This document shows positions 50,424-59,397 of a DNA stretch of 64,000 nt, piece by piece; position 1 is the first letter of the stretch; each line of letters starts with the position of its first letter. The stretch is from contig CBDFJV010000007.1 of the NCBI GenBank assembly GCA_965248605.1, positions 620,001 through 684,000 on the forward strand, given 5' to 3'. The notes beneath the pieces were generated by a model, which saw only the letters and a program-made list of their open reading frames with translations, did no database searches and was not told the DNA's origin. The translations under genes were made by a program, and so were the position numbers. This DNA is from CAUZJF01 sp965248605. Its GTDB lineage: Bacteria; Chloroflexota; Dehalococcoidia; Lucifugimonadales; CAUZJF01.

Positions 50424-50861
50424 CTGAAGATCTACACGATCGGGTTTACAGGGAAGACCGCCAGGGACTTTTTCGAGACACTGCGCGAGGTGGATGCGAA
50501 GTACCTCCTCGATATCCGCATACACAACAACTCCCAACTCGCTGGTTTTACGAAAAAGGGAAACATCGATTTTTTCACTGAGGAGCTGACGGGCCTGCAG
50601 TACGAGGAAATGCCGATTCTTGCGCCCGACGAGGAGATGTTCAAGCGGTACCGCAAGGACAAAGACTGGAGGGCATACGAGGCACGGTACGTCGAGCTGC
50701 TGAGGGACCGGAAGGTCTCTGGGGAGATCAGCGGAGAGTTATTCGAGAGCGGCGCCGTTCTCCTGTGCAGTGAGCCAAAACCGGACCAATGCCACCGCCG
50801 CCTGGCGGCCGAATATCTAAAGGACGAGGCTTTTCGGGAAGCCAGCATAGTCCACCTCTAG
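50424..50861 (+). CDS. DUF488-family protein (second), probable CTG start
   Basis: The frame has no ATG, GTG or TTG in the right place. It seems to start at CTG 50424, seven bases after AGGAG, giving LKIYTIGFTGKTARDFFETL. The product is about 145 aa with LLDIRIHNNSQLAGF and the family end VLLCSEPKPDQCHRRLAAEY. Because the first gene ends 10 bases before, re-initiation is likely. A diverged paralogue of the first gene, retaining the Cys-His-Arg-Arg motif. Confidence 0.8.
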   Translation: MKIYTIGFTGKTARDFFETLREVDAKYLLDIRIHNNSQLAGFTKKGNIDFFTEELTGLQYEEMPILAPDEEMFKRYRKDKDWRAYEARYVELLRDRKVSGEISGELFESGAVLLCSEPKPDQCHRRLAAEYLKDEAFREASIVHL

Positions 50862-50865
50862 CGCC

Positions 50866-51603
50866 ATGGCCGATCGAAGGACGCTGACGATCACCGACCT
50901 CACTTACATGTGGGCGGACGAGGTGTGCATCGCGGGCGTCGATTCCGACGGCAACACGGTCCGGCCGGTGACCGAAAACGGTGTCCGTCTTCACGACCTG
51001 TTTCGCGACCGCGAGCTGGTCGTCCGACCGGGCGCAAGAGTCGAGTTCACCCTTTCGCCGACCGAGATCACGCCGCCACATATCGAGGACATGAGCTTCG
51101 AGACAGAGTCAGTCGTCTCTCAAGGTCTTTGCTCAGCGGACCAGTGGGAGCAGTCCTTGCTGAGCACGTGCTCCCCGAGTGTCGCGGATGTCTTCGATGG
51201 CTACCTGGAAGGCCGCCGCGTCCCACCCGGGGCTCGGACGCGATCACTTGGGACTGTCCGCGACGCGAGGATCTTGAACCTTGCCGTCGACGACCGCTTT
51301 AATCGGCGGCAGTTCCGAGTAGACTTTATCGACCCAACTGAGCAGACCTACGCGCGATACCCCATAAATGATCTGGCGTTTCGCGGGTATTTTCAGAAGA
51401 TCATAAACGGAGCGCGAGATGTTGGCCGGGCGTCACGAGCCGTGCTAAGGGCCATTGGGGCGACCCATCGTATCTACCTACGGGTTGGGCTGGCGCGACC
51501 TCGGCAGATCGGCGACTATCCGGAAACCTGCTGGGCGCAGGTGACCGCGATACACACCTTTCCCGATTATCTGCAGGGGAAGACTTTCGCAGATTTTGTC
51601 TAG
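50866..51603 (+). CDS. Dual-OB-fold-like protein, third gene of the DUF488 operon
   Basis: A 245-aa protein with two repeated beta-rich halves: LTITDLTYMWADEVCIAGVD with VRPVTENGV, then ARILNLAVDDRFNRRQFRVD and AIGATHRIYLRVGLARP. The GDYPETCWAQVTAIHTFPDY end is conserved among such proteins as far as I recall. It starts four bases after the second DUF488 stop, so the operon is tight. The dual OB-domain type is my reading of the pattern, not proven. It converges on ruvB; the stops overlap in CTAG. Confidence 0.6.
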   Translation: MADRRTLTITDLTYMWADEVCIAGVDSDGNTVRPVTENGVRLHDLFRDRELVVRPGARVEFTLSPTEITPPHIEDMSFETESVVSQGLCSADQWEQSLLSTCSPSVADVFDGYLEGRRVPPGARTRSLGTVRDARILNLAVDDRFNRRQFRVDFIDPTEQTYARYPINDLAFRGYFQKIINGARDVGRASRAVLRAIGATHRIYLRVGLARPRQIGDYPETCWAQVTAIHTFPDYLQGKTFADFV

Positions 51604-52631
51604 AACAAACTCGCCTGGTTGGCGTTGGGGCCGCGCTCGGGAAAGGTGACGCCGAGGTGTTCGTAGGCGCGGCGGGTGGCCACGCGGCCTCGGCGGGTGC
51701 GGTCGAGGAAGCCCAGTTGGAGCAGGAAGGGCTCGTAGACATCTTCGATAGTGTCGGCCTCTTCGCTGATTGAGGCGGCCAGGGTGTCGATGCCGACGGG
51801 GCCGCCATCGAACTTCTCGATGATGGAGCGCAGCACCATATGGTCGGTGTTGTCGAGGCCCAGGGCGTCGACCTCGAGGCGGTTTAGCGCCTCCCGGGCG
51901 ACGACGCCGGTGACGACATTGTCGGCCATGACCTGGGCGTAGTCGCGGACCCGCTTCAGCAGCCGGTTGGCGACTCTCGGTGTCCCTCGAGCGCGGCGGG
52001 CGATCTCGGTGACGCCGTCGTCCTCGGCCTCGATCTCCAGGATTCGGGCCGAGCGCCGTACGATCTGCTGCATGGCTTCTTCGTTGTAGAACTCGAGGCG
52101 GTCCGCCGAGCCGAACCGGTCGCGCAGGGGAGAGCTGACCATGCCGTAGCGGGTGGTGGCGCCGATGAGGGTGAAGGGCTGGATGGTGAGGTTGATGCTC
52201 CTGGCCTTGAGTCCTTTGTCGATAACCCAGGAGACGACGAAGTCCTCCATGGCGCCGTACAGGACCTCCTCGACGACGCGACTGAGGCGGTGGACCTCGT
52301 CGACGAACAGCACCTCGCCGTGCTGGAGCCGCGAGAGGACGGAGACCATGTCGCCCGGGCGTTCGATGGCGGGGCCCGAGGTCGTCTTGATGCGGGCCTC
52401 CATCTCGGTGGCGACAATCTGCGCGAGGGTAGTCTTGCCGAGGCCGGGCGGGCCGTGGAGGAGCATGTGGTCGAGGGGTTCGCCGCGCTGCTTGGCGGCC
52501 GCGATGCCTATCTCGAGGTTGCTCTTGAGGCGGTCCTGGCCGATATAGTCGGAGAGCCGCTTGGGGCGTAGGGTATTGTCCAGCGAGGAGTCGTCTTCCT
52601 GGGGCTTTCCGGAGACGATGCGTTCTTGCAC
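51600..52631 (-). CDS. ruvB: Holliday junction branch-migration helicase RuvB
   Basis: A 343-aa AAA+ protein: RPKRLSDYIGQDRLKSNLEI, Walker A HGPPGLGKTTLAQIV, Walker B LFVDEVHRLSRVVEE, sensor 1 LIGATTRYGMVSSPLRDRFG with the arginine finger, then RARGTPRVANRLLKRVRDYA and a C-terminal winged helix (GPVGIDTLAASISEEADTI). RuvB moves Holliday junctions with RuvA. The last residues (NQASLF) resemble a clamp-binding or interaction tail. ruvA and ruvC are not adjacent. Confidence 0.97.
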   Translation of the reverse strand: MQERIVSGKPQEDDSSLDNTLRPKRLSDYIGQDRLKSNLEIGIAAAKQRGEPLDHMLLHGPPGLGKTTLAQIVATEMEARIKTTSGPAIERPGDMVSVLSRLQHGEVLFVDEVHRLSRVVEEVLYGAMEDFVVSWVIDKGLKARSINLTIQPFTLIGATTRYGMVSSPLRDRFGSADRLEFYNEEAMQQIVRRSARILEIEAEDDGVTEIARRARGTPRVANRLLKRVRDYAQVMADNVVTGVVAREALNRLEVDALGLDNTDHMVLRSIIEKFDGGPVGIDTLAASISEEADTIEDVYEPFLLQLGFLDRTRRGRVATRRAYEHLGVTFPERGPNANQASLF

Positions 52632-53000
52632 GTGTCTTCCTAAAGGGAATCAGAACTGGTGTTCATTCTATGGACGGGGGTTGGGGGTGTCAAGGAAGGG
52701 GGCTTGTGTTGTCGGCTGGCTATCCCGCGCGTCGCCCGTGAAGATCTGTGGGTCCATTCAGGGTTAGGTCTTTCCGATTATTGATCTACAGGAGGTCCTT
52801 CGACAGGCTCAGGACGAACGGAAAAGGGGCTCCGAACGAGGTGAGCACTCGAACCCCGACTGATGAGCGATGTGGCTTATCGGACCACAGCAATGTCGGC
52901 GAAGCCCCGAAAACCGAAAAACCCTACATCTTGGCTGGCGCCTGTTGAGTGCCTGAGACCGGCAATGTACATTGGGTCAGACAACTTCGTAGAGTGTTAG
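52632..53000. other. Non-coding gap with REP-like DNA and the IS target
   Basis: No gene. It contains CCTTCGACAGGCTCAGGACGAACGG-type dispersed sequence near 52797 and ends in GTTAG (52996-53000), the left copy of the IS target duplication. Confidence 0.6.
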
Positions 53001-54718
53001 CCCGAATCCACCGACGGACAGGGATGGACGACGTGAGGACAGCGGAAGGGGGTGAGGGAGTTACAGGCGTGATGATCCGGGCTCGAATTTGGGTAGACGG
53101 GAGGTTGGCGGGCGGTCTGCAGGCGCTTTTGGGGGCACCGATGGCGGCCTACAGTGGCTGTGGCGAGCCAGATGGCGGGATAGGACACGGCAAGAGGCGC
53201 TCGCGGACTGGGCTGGCGCGAGTTTGCGGGGACGTTGGGTTGGCTGGTGGGTCAGTGGCGGACGGGCTCCGTCAGGCTGGGAGTGGAATGGCTCGCAGTC
53301 GGGCCAGGGCGCGGCTGAACTGCTCCTCCCAGGGCCAGCGCCGGGGAAGCTGCAGGGTCAATCGGCGTGCCGAGCGGGTGATCCGTCCGGCCAAGGCAAA
53401 GACCCGTCGTCTGAGGGTCTTGGTGGTCACGATCTGCTGACCCAGGCCGATGCGGGCTGTCCAGCGGGCCAGGTTGTGCGCCATCACCTGTACCGCCAGC
53501 CAGGCGCCGTTGGCGGCGAAACGGCCCGAGGGGAGATGGTTCAGCCCCACGCCGTACTTGAGGTCGCGTATCGCATTCTCGATCTCGGCGTGACGGCGAT
53601 GATCGGCCTCCAGTTCCAGCGTCTCCCCGTCCCGGTCGGTGATGAAGCCGTGATAGCTGTAGGTGGCGAAGAGAGCCAGTTGAGAACAGGGCGCCGGCTT
53701 CACCCGCCGGACGATGAGCCGTACCGGCGCGGCGTCCGCCTCGGCCTGGAACGGGGTGTAGGTGGTCTCGGCCACATCGGCGGCGCCGTCCATCCAGTAA
53801 GGAATCGGCGTCCAGGCATCTTCGGGTATCGCCTCGATGAGATTCCGCAGGCGGGCGCGCTGGCGGATGGCGATGGAGAAGCGGACATCCATCCGGCGGC
53901 AGACGGCGACCACGGCGTGGGTATAGAAGCCGCTGTCGGCCCGCACCGTGAGTTGGCCCCTGGCTCCGCAGTAGCGCACCCGCCCCACCGTTTCACGCAG
54001 GAAGTGGGCAGCGCCGCGGGCGGTGTTAGCCCGGCCCTCGCGCAGGCGGGCCATCAGCACGTCGCCGGTGCCGGCGGCGACGGCCAGCAGCGGGTGATAG
54101 CCCCGCGCACCGGTGTAGCCGTGGTGGCGGGCGCCCTCCTTGGCCAGTCCGTAGGTCTCGCAGATCGTCGAATCAAGGTCGATGGTGAATGGTGCGTCGC
54201 CGGGTCCGGCACCGGCCTTCCAGACCCGGGCCAGCAACTCGCGGCTCACCCGGTCCAGTTGGCGGACATGGCCCCACCTGAAGCTGCGCAGGAAGGTGCC
54301 CAGGGTGGAGGGAGCCTTAGCCGTGAAACCGAGCACGCGGGCGGTCCCGCCGGCGCGCAGCACATCGGCGTCGTCGATGCAATCTCCGCCGGCTAGGGCG
54401 GAGGCCACCAGGGTCATCATCTTGTCGCCGGTGTTCGCCCGGCCCGGCGCGCCGCCGAGGTCGAGGTGCTTCCGGAGGAGTTGGGGCAGGCCAAGGCGCA
54501 GGGCGAGGGTGGCGGGAAGGATCAGCCCGGCATTGGCCACCAGGCGGTGGTCGTCGAAGGCGATTTGGATGCGGTCGGGGTGGTTACGTGGTAGCATCTA
54601 TCGGGTGCTCCTTTTCTGGGACCGGTTTTCTGTTTCAAAACCATTATCCCAGATTCAGAGGCGCACCCTTTTGTTTCTTCAGCAGGCCTCCTACACGCCG
54701 TCCTTCGGTGGATTAGGG
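53001..54718 (-). mobile_element. Complete IS1380-family insertion sequence
   Basis: 1718 bp with ends CCCGAATCCACCGACGG (53001-53017) and, inward from the right, CCCTAATCCACCGAAGG (54718-54702): a 17-bp inverted repeat with two mismatches. GTTAG lies directly outside on both sides (52996-53000 and 54719-54723), a 5-bp target duplication. It carries one gene. The other copy lies at 1-978. Confidence 0.96.
53272..54597 (-). CDS. IS1380-family transposase
   Basis: A 441-aa DDE transposase: N-terminal HTH region (FDDHRLVANAGLILPATLAL), first catalytic Asp in TIDLDSTICETYG, second in VRADSGFYTHAVVAV, and the Glu in HAEIENAIRDLKYGVG. Full length for the family and with no stop or frameshift, so it is probably active. 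Its start lies 121 bases inside the right end of the element. Confidence 0.96.
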   Translation of the reverse strand: MLPRNHPDRIQIAFDDHRLVANAGLILPATLALRLGLPQLLRKHLDLGGAPGRANTGDKMMTLVASALAGGDCIDDADVLRAGGTARVLGFTAKAPSTLGTFLRSFRWGHVRQLDRVSRELLARVWKAGAGPGDAPFTIDLDSTICETYGLAKEGARHHGYTGARGYHPLLAVAAGTGDVLMARLREGRANTARGAAHFLRETVGRVRYCGARGQLTVRADSGFYTHAVVAVCRRMDVRFSIAIRQRARLRNLIEAIPEDAWTPIPYWMDGAADVAETTYTPFQAEADAAPVRLIVRRVKPAPCSQLALFATYSYHGFITDRDGETLELEADHRRHAEIENAIRDLKYGVGLNHLPSGRFAANGAWLAVQVMAHNLARWTARIGLGQQIVTTKTLRRRVFALAGRITRSARRLTLQLPRRWPWEEQFSRALARLRAIPLPA

Positions 54719-54739
54719 GTTAGGACAAAGGAGGCCGTC

Positions 54740-55288
54740 ATGGCGAGAGTCCCTTACGTTTCAAGAGGTGATTTGCCATCAGATAAGCAGCCGATTTACG
54801 ACGAGATAGCCGGAAAGAGGGGCGGAGTCGCCAACGTCTTTCAAGCTCTACTCAACAACCCAGACGCCGCGGAGGTCGTGGCCAAAGTCGGCGAATATGT
54901 CCGATACGGGTCCCCTCTGGATCCCGCAGTTCGCGAGACCGCGATCCTGAGCACGGCGAAAGAGTACAACAATGACTACGAGTGGGCTCAACACCTGCCT
55001 GTGGCCCGACAGGTAGGGGTCAGAGAGCAGGTCATCGATGCTATTCGCAGCGGTCGAGCACCGATGGGGCTACCTGCCAAAGAAGGGGTGTTCGCCCAGG
55101 CGGCCAAGGAGCTTGTTCGAGAAAGGACCCTTAGCGACCGAACGTTTCAGGCCGTCGAACACCTTCTCGGTCCTCGCCAAACGATCGATCTCATCGTTCT
55201 GGTGGGCTACTACTCGATGCTGAGCCAGGTGATAGGTGCGTTGGGTGTCGAGCTGGATGATGGCCTGGAGTCGGACCTGACGGGGTGA
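54740..55288 (+). CDS. Carboxymuconolactone decarboxylase-like / AhpD-like protein
   Basis: A 182-aa protein with ATG 54740 behind AAAGGAGG. The family core is LDPAVRETAILSTAKEYNND followed by YEWAQHLPVARQVGVREQVI. Unlike the gene at 9909 it lacks the CxxC pair and has E-W-A-x-H instead, the form of carboxymuconolactone-decarboxylase-like proteins without peroxidase Cys. The IS1380 element ends 21 bases upstream of the start, so its natural promoter has been displaced. It may now be silent or read from the IS. Confidence 0.82.
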   Translation: MARVPYVSRGDLPSDKQPIYDEIAGKRGGVANVFQALLNNPDAAEVVAKVGEYVRYGSPLDPAVRETAILSTAKEYNNDYEWAQHLPVARQVGVREQVIDAIRSGRAPMGLPAKEGVFAQAAKELVRERTLSDRTFQAVEHLLGPRQTIDLIVLVGYYSMLSQVIGALGVELDDGLESDLTG

Positions 55289-55405
55289 CGGCTGACGGGG
55301 TGACGGCTGAGCGTGTCTCGTACGCGGTATTGCGAACCGCCCCCACCGCTTAGCCCGGTTGTCCGGCTGCTATAATTGGCATCCTTTCAGGGGGCTGCCA
55401 TTCAT

Positions 55406-56770
55406 ATGGCGTTAGCTGGAGCAACTGCACAGTCGGGCGCATTGCTGAGGGAGCTTGGAGACGGGCTCGTGATGCGTCGTGGCGCCGTCGAAGACGCCGA
55501 GGCGCTGGCCGACTTCCAGGCGATCACCAACAGCAGCACTGAGGAGCCCGACGAGGGCATCCGGCAGTGGACACGGGACCTGGCGAGCGGCGGTATGCCC
55601 GGCTTCGACCCGAGCGACTTCGTAATTGTCGAAGATACGGCGACGGGCGCCATCGTCTCGTCTTTGAACCTGATCTCTCAGACGTGGTCCTACGGCGGAG
55701 TCGAGTTCGACGTTGGGCGCATCGAGCTGGTGGCCACACACCCTGACTACCGACGGCGGGGCCTGGTCCGCGCACAGATGGACGTGGTCCACGAGTGGAG
55801 CGCCGCCCGGGGCGAGTTGGTCCAGGGCATCACAGGGATTCCGTGGTACTACCGGCAGTTCGCGTACGAGATGGCGCTGGAGTCGTTGGGAGCGCGTTCG
55901 GGAGCCGTGGAGGACGCTGCTCCGGAGCCCGAGGGGCTGATCGAGGCATACACGCTGCGACCTGCCGCGCCCGAAGACCTGCCTTTCGCCTCGCGGCGTT
56001 ACCGTCAAGGGGCTGAACGCTACCTCGTCTCGTGTGTGCGAGGCGACGATATATGGGAGTACGACCTGGATGGCCGCAGCGAGAGAGCGGCACATCGCCG
56101 TAAGATCCGTGTAATCGAAGACCCCGACGGTAAGCCAGTGGGCTACCTGATGCACGCACCGACGTTGTGGGGGAAGCAACTCGCGGTCACGATGTTCGAA
56201 CTTGAACCAAGCGTGTCGTGGGAGTCGATAATGCCGAGCGTTGTTCACTACCTCTCGGAGACAGGCAGGGAGTACCTTGCGCGGGATGGCGGCGACTTCG
56301 ACGCAGTCCTGTGGGGGCTGAGCAGCGAGCACCCGGTGTACGAGGCATGGGACCTGATGCCTCACGCGGAGCGGCCCTATGCGTGGTATCTCCGGGTGCC
56401 GGACCTGCCGGCTTTCGTGTCGCGGATTGCCCCGGCGCTGGAGCAGAACCTCGCGGGCTCGCCGTCGGCGAGGTACTCGGGAGACCTGAAGATCAGCTTC
56501 GTGGGCGACGGGCTTCGCATGGCCTTCGAAGACGGCCGACTGACGGTCGCCGAACGATGGATGCCGACGCAGCTCGACAGCCGTCTTTCGCCCCGCGTCC
56601 GCGACGCGCTGTTCCCCGACCTGACGTTCCAGCAGCAGCTGTTCGGTTTCCGGTCGGTGGAAGACCTGGAGTACGCCTTCCCGGACTGCAGGATCAGTAC
56701 GGACCGCGCGCGGCAGCTGCTGAATGGCCTGTTCCCGAAGCGGGCGTCCCACGTCTGGGCGATCGAGTGA
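55406..56770 (+). CDS. GNAT-family N-acetyltransferase
   Basis: ATG 55406 follows AGGGGG. The 454-aa product has an N-terminal GNAT domain with the acetyl-CoA motif in RIELVATHPDYRRRGLVRAQ (motif A, RRRGLV), and a second, diverged GNAT-like half, then a C-terminal sterol-carrier-like domain (ADGLRMAF-like VGDGLRMAFEDGRLTVAERW). This three-part layout recalls Eis-like aminoglycoside acetyltransferases, but the substrate is not decided by sequence. Confidence 0.85.
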   Translation: MALAGATAQSGALLRELGDGLVMRRGAVEDAEALADFQAITNSSTEEPDEGIRQWTRDLASGGMPGFDPSDFVIVEDTATGAIVSSLNLISQTWSYGGVEFDVGRIELVATHPDYRRRGLVRAQMDVVHEWSAARGELVQGITGIPWYYRQFAYEMALESLGARSGAVEDAAPEPEGLIEAYTLRPAAPEDLPFASRRYRQGAERYLVSCVRGDDIWEYDLDGRSERAAHRRKIRVIEDPDGKPVGYLMHAPTLWGKQLAVTMFELEPSVSWESIMPSVVHYLSETGREYLARDGGDFDAVLWGLSSEHPVYEAWDLMPHAERPYAWYLRVPDLPAFVSRIAPALEQNLAGSPSARYSGDLKISFVGDGLRMAFEDGRLTVAERWMPTQLDSRLSPRVRDALFPDLTFQQQLFGFRSVEDLEYAFPDCRISTDRARQLLNGLFPKRASHVWAIE

Positions 56771-56940
56771 TTTCACCGCGTCCTTCGACAGGCTCAGAGC
56801 TTGTGAGTTTTTGGATTCTGTGGTGGAAATGAGATGATCCTGGGGGTTTATCGGCCTGGCTTAATAAACGGGATTCGCTGTGGCTGGCGAGTTGGCCCGT
56901 TGGTGGGACGGACTATCGTTGTGTCACACAGGCCTTTGGC

Positions 56941-58305
56941 CTACGTGCCCTCCCCTTTGGCTGAAGCTATAGGAGTCAGGGCTATCCAACGCAACAAGTT
57001 ATGTGCCACCGCCACCAAGAGCAGGATTGCGGTGGCTTTGTGGAGGCCTCGTACCGTGAACTGGGAAACCCCGTGCTGACGTACCTGCGCATTCGCCCAT
57101 TCCGCCGTGGCGCCCCGCTCCCTGTAGACGGTCTGAGCCTCCTGCGTAGCCATGCGCTGTCGCCACTGCACAACCGCCGGACTATCTCCGTAGCGTGGCT
57201 GGTACCGCTCCTCCTCCTTTTTGTTCCGAGGCAGTCGCACCGGCGCGTACACTGTGACACCCCGTCCCTCCAGGGTGGTAATATCGGCCCGCGCCGCGAA
57301 AGCGCCATCTATCAGGTAGGCCTTGGGATGCTGGCCTGTACGCTGGGCCACCTGGGCCTCCATGGGCGACGCCTGCCCAGCATCCCCCGTGCTAACGACA
57401 TCGACCCCCACGATCACTCCACTGGCGCCGTCGGTGGCCAGTTCCACGTTGTAAGCCGGCCGAAAGCCTCCATCCGGCATCTTCATCACCCGCACCTGCG
57501 GGTCCGTGCTGGAGACCCGGGGCGCCGTCACTTTTTTTCGTTTCCTTTTGGCCAGAGTTTGCTGCTGACGTTTCTTGGCGGCCTTGGCTTGTGGCAGGTA
57601 TCCCAAGGCCTTGTTCACCCGCTCCACCCGCTCACGGGCCGCTCGCTCCCGCGCACTCTGTTGTCGTTTGCTTACCCCGGGGTCGGGATGCTCCCGCTCC
57701 GAGGCCAGCCGTTCCACCTGGGCCTGCGCCTCCTTCAGGTAGGCATCCAGCCCCTGCTGTCGACGGAAGGAAGAGGCTCCGGCGCTGGCCCGCACCCTCA
57801 TCCCATCTTGCGCCACCCGTTCCAGGGTCACCGCATCGGCGGCCATCAACGAGGCCACGATCTGGGTCAGCAACTCGTCCAGGGCAGCCCGGTGGGCCAC
57901 CCGAAAGTCCGACAACATGTGGTAGTTGATGGGCACCCCACCGCAAACCCAGCGATAGGCGTCGTGCTCCTCGCACAGAAGGGCCAGACGCCGGGCGCTC
58001 CCCACCCCATCCACTGTCGCCAAAAGCCACAGGGCCAGCAGTACCCGGGGATCCGTCGTTGGACGACCAGGGCGATCTACCACCGCCTTGATCGAACCAT
58101 AGAAGGCCGACAAGTCCAACTCCTCCAACAGCCCCCAGATAGCTCTGGCCGGGTGGTCCTGAGCCACCGAAGCCTCCAGGTCCCGGGCGACCCACTGCAG
58201 TTGCTCGCGTACCGGTCGCACAACTCGCGCCTGTTCAGGCTGCGTCGGCGATCCAGGAGGGCCATCCTCGGCCGCAGGCAGTTCAAACAGCGTATCTTCG
58301 CTCAC
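56941..58305 (-). CDS. IS1182-type transposase
   Basis: A 454-aa transposase with the DUF772-type N-terminus (RPTTDPRVLLALWLLATVDG and INYHMLSDFRVAH), a catalytic Asp in ERVAQDGMRVRASAGAS, a Lys/Arg-rich insert, a second Asp in KAYLIDGAFAARADI, and a late Glu. There is no frameshift. The element's ends are not certain: GGATTCGCTGTGGCTGGCG (56871) and the inverted-like CGCCAGCGAACTGAATC (58359-58375) pair imperfectly. No target duplication could be read. Confidence 0.88.
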   Translation of the reverse strand: MSEDTLFELPAAEDGPPGSPTQPEQARVVRPVREQLQWVARDLEASVAQDHPARAIWGLLEELDLSAFYGSIKAVVDRPGRPTTDPRVLLALWLLATVDGVGSARRLALLCEEHDAYRWVCGGVPINYHMLSDFRVAHRAALDELLTQIVASLMAADAVTLERVAQDGMRVRASAGASSFRRQQGLDAYLKEAQAQVERLASEREHPDPGVSKRQQSARERAARERVERVNKALGYLPQAKAAKKRQQQTLAKRKRKKVTAPRVSSTDPQVRVMKMPDGGFRPAYNVELATDGASGVIVGVDVVSTGDAGQASPMEAQVAQRTGQHPKAYLIDGAFAARADITTLEGRGVTVYAPVRLPRNKKEEERYQPRYGDSPAVVQWRQRMATQEAQTVYRERGATAEWANAQVRQHGVSQFTVRGLHKATAILLLVAVAHNLLRWIALTPIASAKGEGT

Positions 58306-58485
58306 CGGATACCTCCAGACCTCAGTTTCCCCTATTGTCCTCCATCACCTCGCCACCACGCCAGCGAACTGAATCAATTTGCTCACAAGCTCTCAGGATG
58401 AACGGAACCTTTGACGGGCTTCCTTCGACAAGCTGAAGATGAGCGGAGTACGGAATCTTGGCGGTGAAATCTTGGAGGTCGTGAG

Positions 58486-59010
58486 TTGGTCTGGGTCGTA
58501 GTAGCCATCCTGGTTGTGATCGGAGGGTCGGCTTTGGTCGTGGCGATCGGCGCTCGCCTGCCTAAGGAGCATGTCGTGTCTCGGAAGGCGGTGTTCAACA
58601 GGCAACCTTCAGAGATATGGGGGGTTATCGCGGACCTAGGCAACCAGGCCTCGTGGCGGACGGACTTGCAACGTGTCGATCGAGTGCCGGACCGCAATGG
58701 GCATCCGGTATGGGAGGAGACTGACAGGCGCGGCCAGACACTGACGATGGAGACGGTGGAATCGCTGTCGTCGCGACGGCTGGTGCGGCGTATCGCTGAC
58801 GAAAATCTGGGGTTCGGTGGAAGCTGGACGATGGAGATCGGCGAGTACGGAGAGGTGACGTCGTTGACCATCACGGAGAACGGCGAGATTCACAACCCGG
58901 TCTTCCGGTTCGTCTCGCGATTCATCACTGGCCAGTCGGCGACGATCGGCGAGTACTTAACGGCGCTTGGGACGAAGCTGGGCGTCGAGGTCACGATCAC
59001 GAGCGCGTAA
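58486..59010 (+). CDS. Membrane-anchored SRPBCC-type protein
   Basis: TTG 58486 is used as start, 8 bases after GGAGG. A 174-aa protein with one N-terminal helix (VWVVVAILVVIGGSALVVAI) and a SRPBCC/polyketide-cyclase-like domain (AVFNRQPSEIWGVIADLGNQ, ASWRTDLQRVDRVPD). Such domains bind hydrophobic ligands. Function unknown. It lies upstream of a VapBC-type pair. Confidence 0.7.
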   Translation: MVWVVVAILVVIGGSALVVAIGARLPKEHVVSRKAVFNRQPSEIWGVIADLGNQASWRTDLQRVDRVPDRNGHPVWEETDRRGQTLTMETVESLSSRRLVRRIADENLGFGGSWTMEIGEYGEVTSLTITENGEIHNPVFRFVSRFITGQSATIGEYLTALGTKLGVEVTITSA

Positions 59011-59027
59011 AAAACGAGGAGCCGACA

Positions 59028-59228
59028 ATGAATCGTGACGAATATATCACGAAACGAATCGAGATGATCGAACGGGAGTTGATGGGGCTGAAGCGGTTCG
59101 TATCAGGGGGGAACGGAAAAGCGAAGAGCTTAAAAGGCCTCTGGAAGGGCGTCGATACTTCAGACGAAGAGATAGAGGCCGCCAAACGGTCCTTATCTCG
59201 GGGCGTCGAGACCTATGAACAGGGATAA
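59028..59228 (+). CDS. VapB-like antitoxin
   Basis: A 66-aa protein with strong charged helices (NRDEYITKRIEMIERELMGL; VDTSDEEIEAAKRSLSRGVE). It overlaps the truncated PIN toxin by 14 bases, the usual arrangement of VapBC. The antitoxin is intact while its toxin is not. Confidence 0.7.
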   Translation: MNRDEYITKRIEMIERELMGLKRFVSGGNGKAKSLKGLWKGVDTSDEEIEAAKRSLSRGVETYEQG

Positions 59229-59376
59229 ACCTGTTGTCATAGATACACACGCGTTCGTCTGGTATCTCGAAGACAACGACCGGATTGTCGTCGCCACCGC
59301 GTTGGTGTTTGGGGCTGCGCTCGTATCTAAAGACGCCGGAATCCGGGATTCGGGTTTCGTCGAGTGTATCTGGTAG
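59215..59376 (+). pseudogene. PIN-domain (VapC-like) toxin with internal deletion
   Basis: The 53-aa frame joins a PIN N-terminus (DKPVVIDTHAFVWYLED) directly to a PIN C-terminus (DRIVVATALVFGAALVSKDA, then GIRDSGFVECIW). In a full VapC about 75-80 residues lie between. The first catalytic Asp and the last acidic residues survive but the middle Asp/Glu site is gone, so it cannot work as an RNase. The deletion keeps the frame. Confidence 0.8.
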
Positions 59377-59397
59377 TGATGCCTCGAATTCCGCAGC

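Noticed and set aside
53089..54396. 435-aa plus-strand frame over the IS1380 transposase
   Set aside because: It lies antisense to an intact transposase and has no domain; GC-driven shadow.
55412..56776. 454-aa minus-strand frame opposite the GNAT gene
   Set aside because: Composition is Arg/Leu/Gln-rich with no motif, while the plus strand encodes a clear acetyltransferase.
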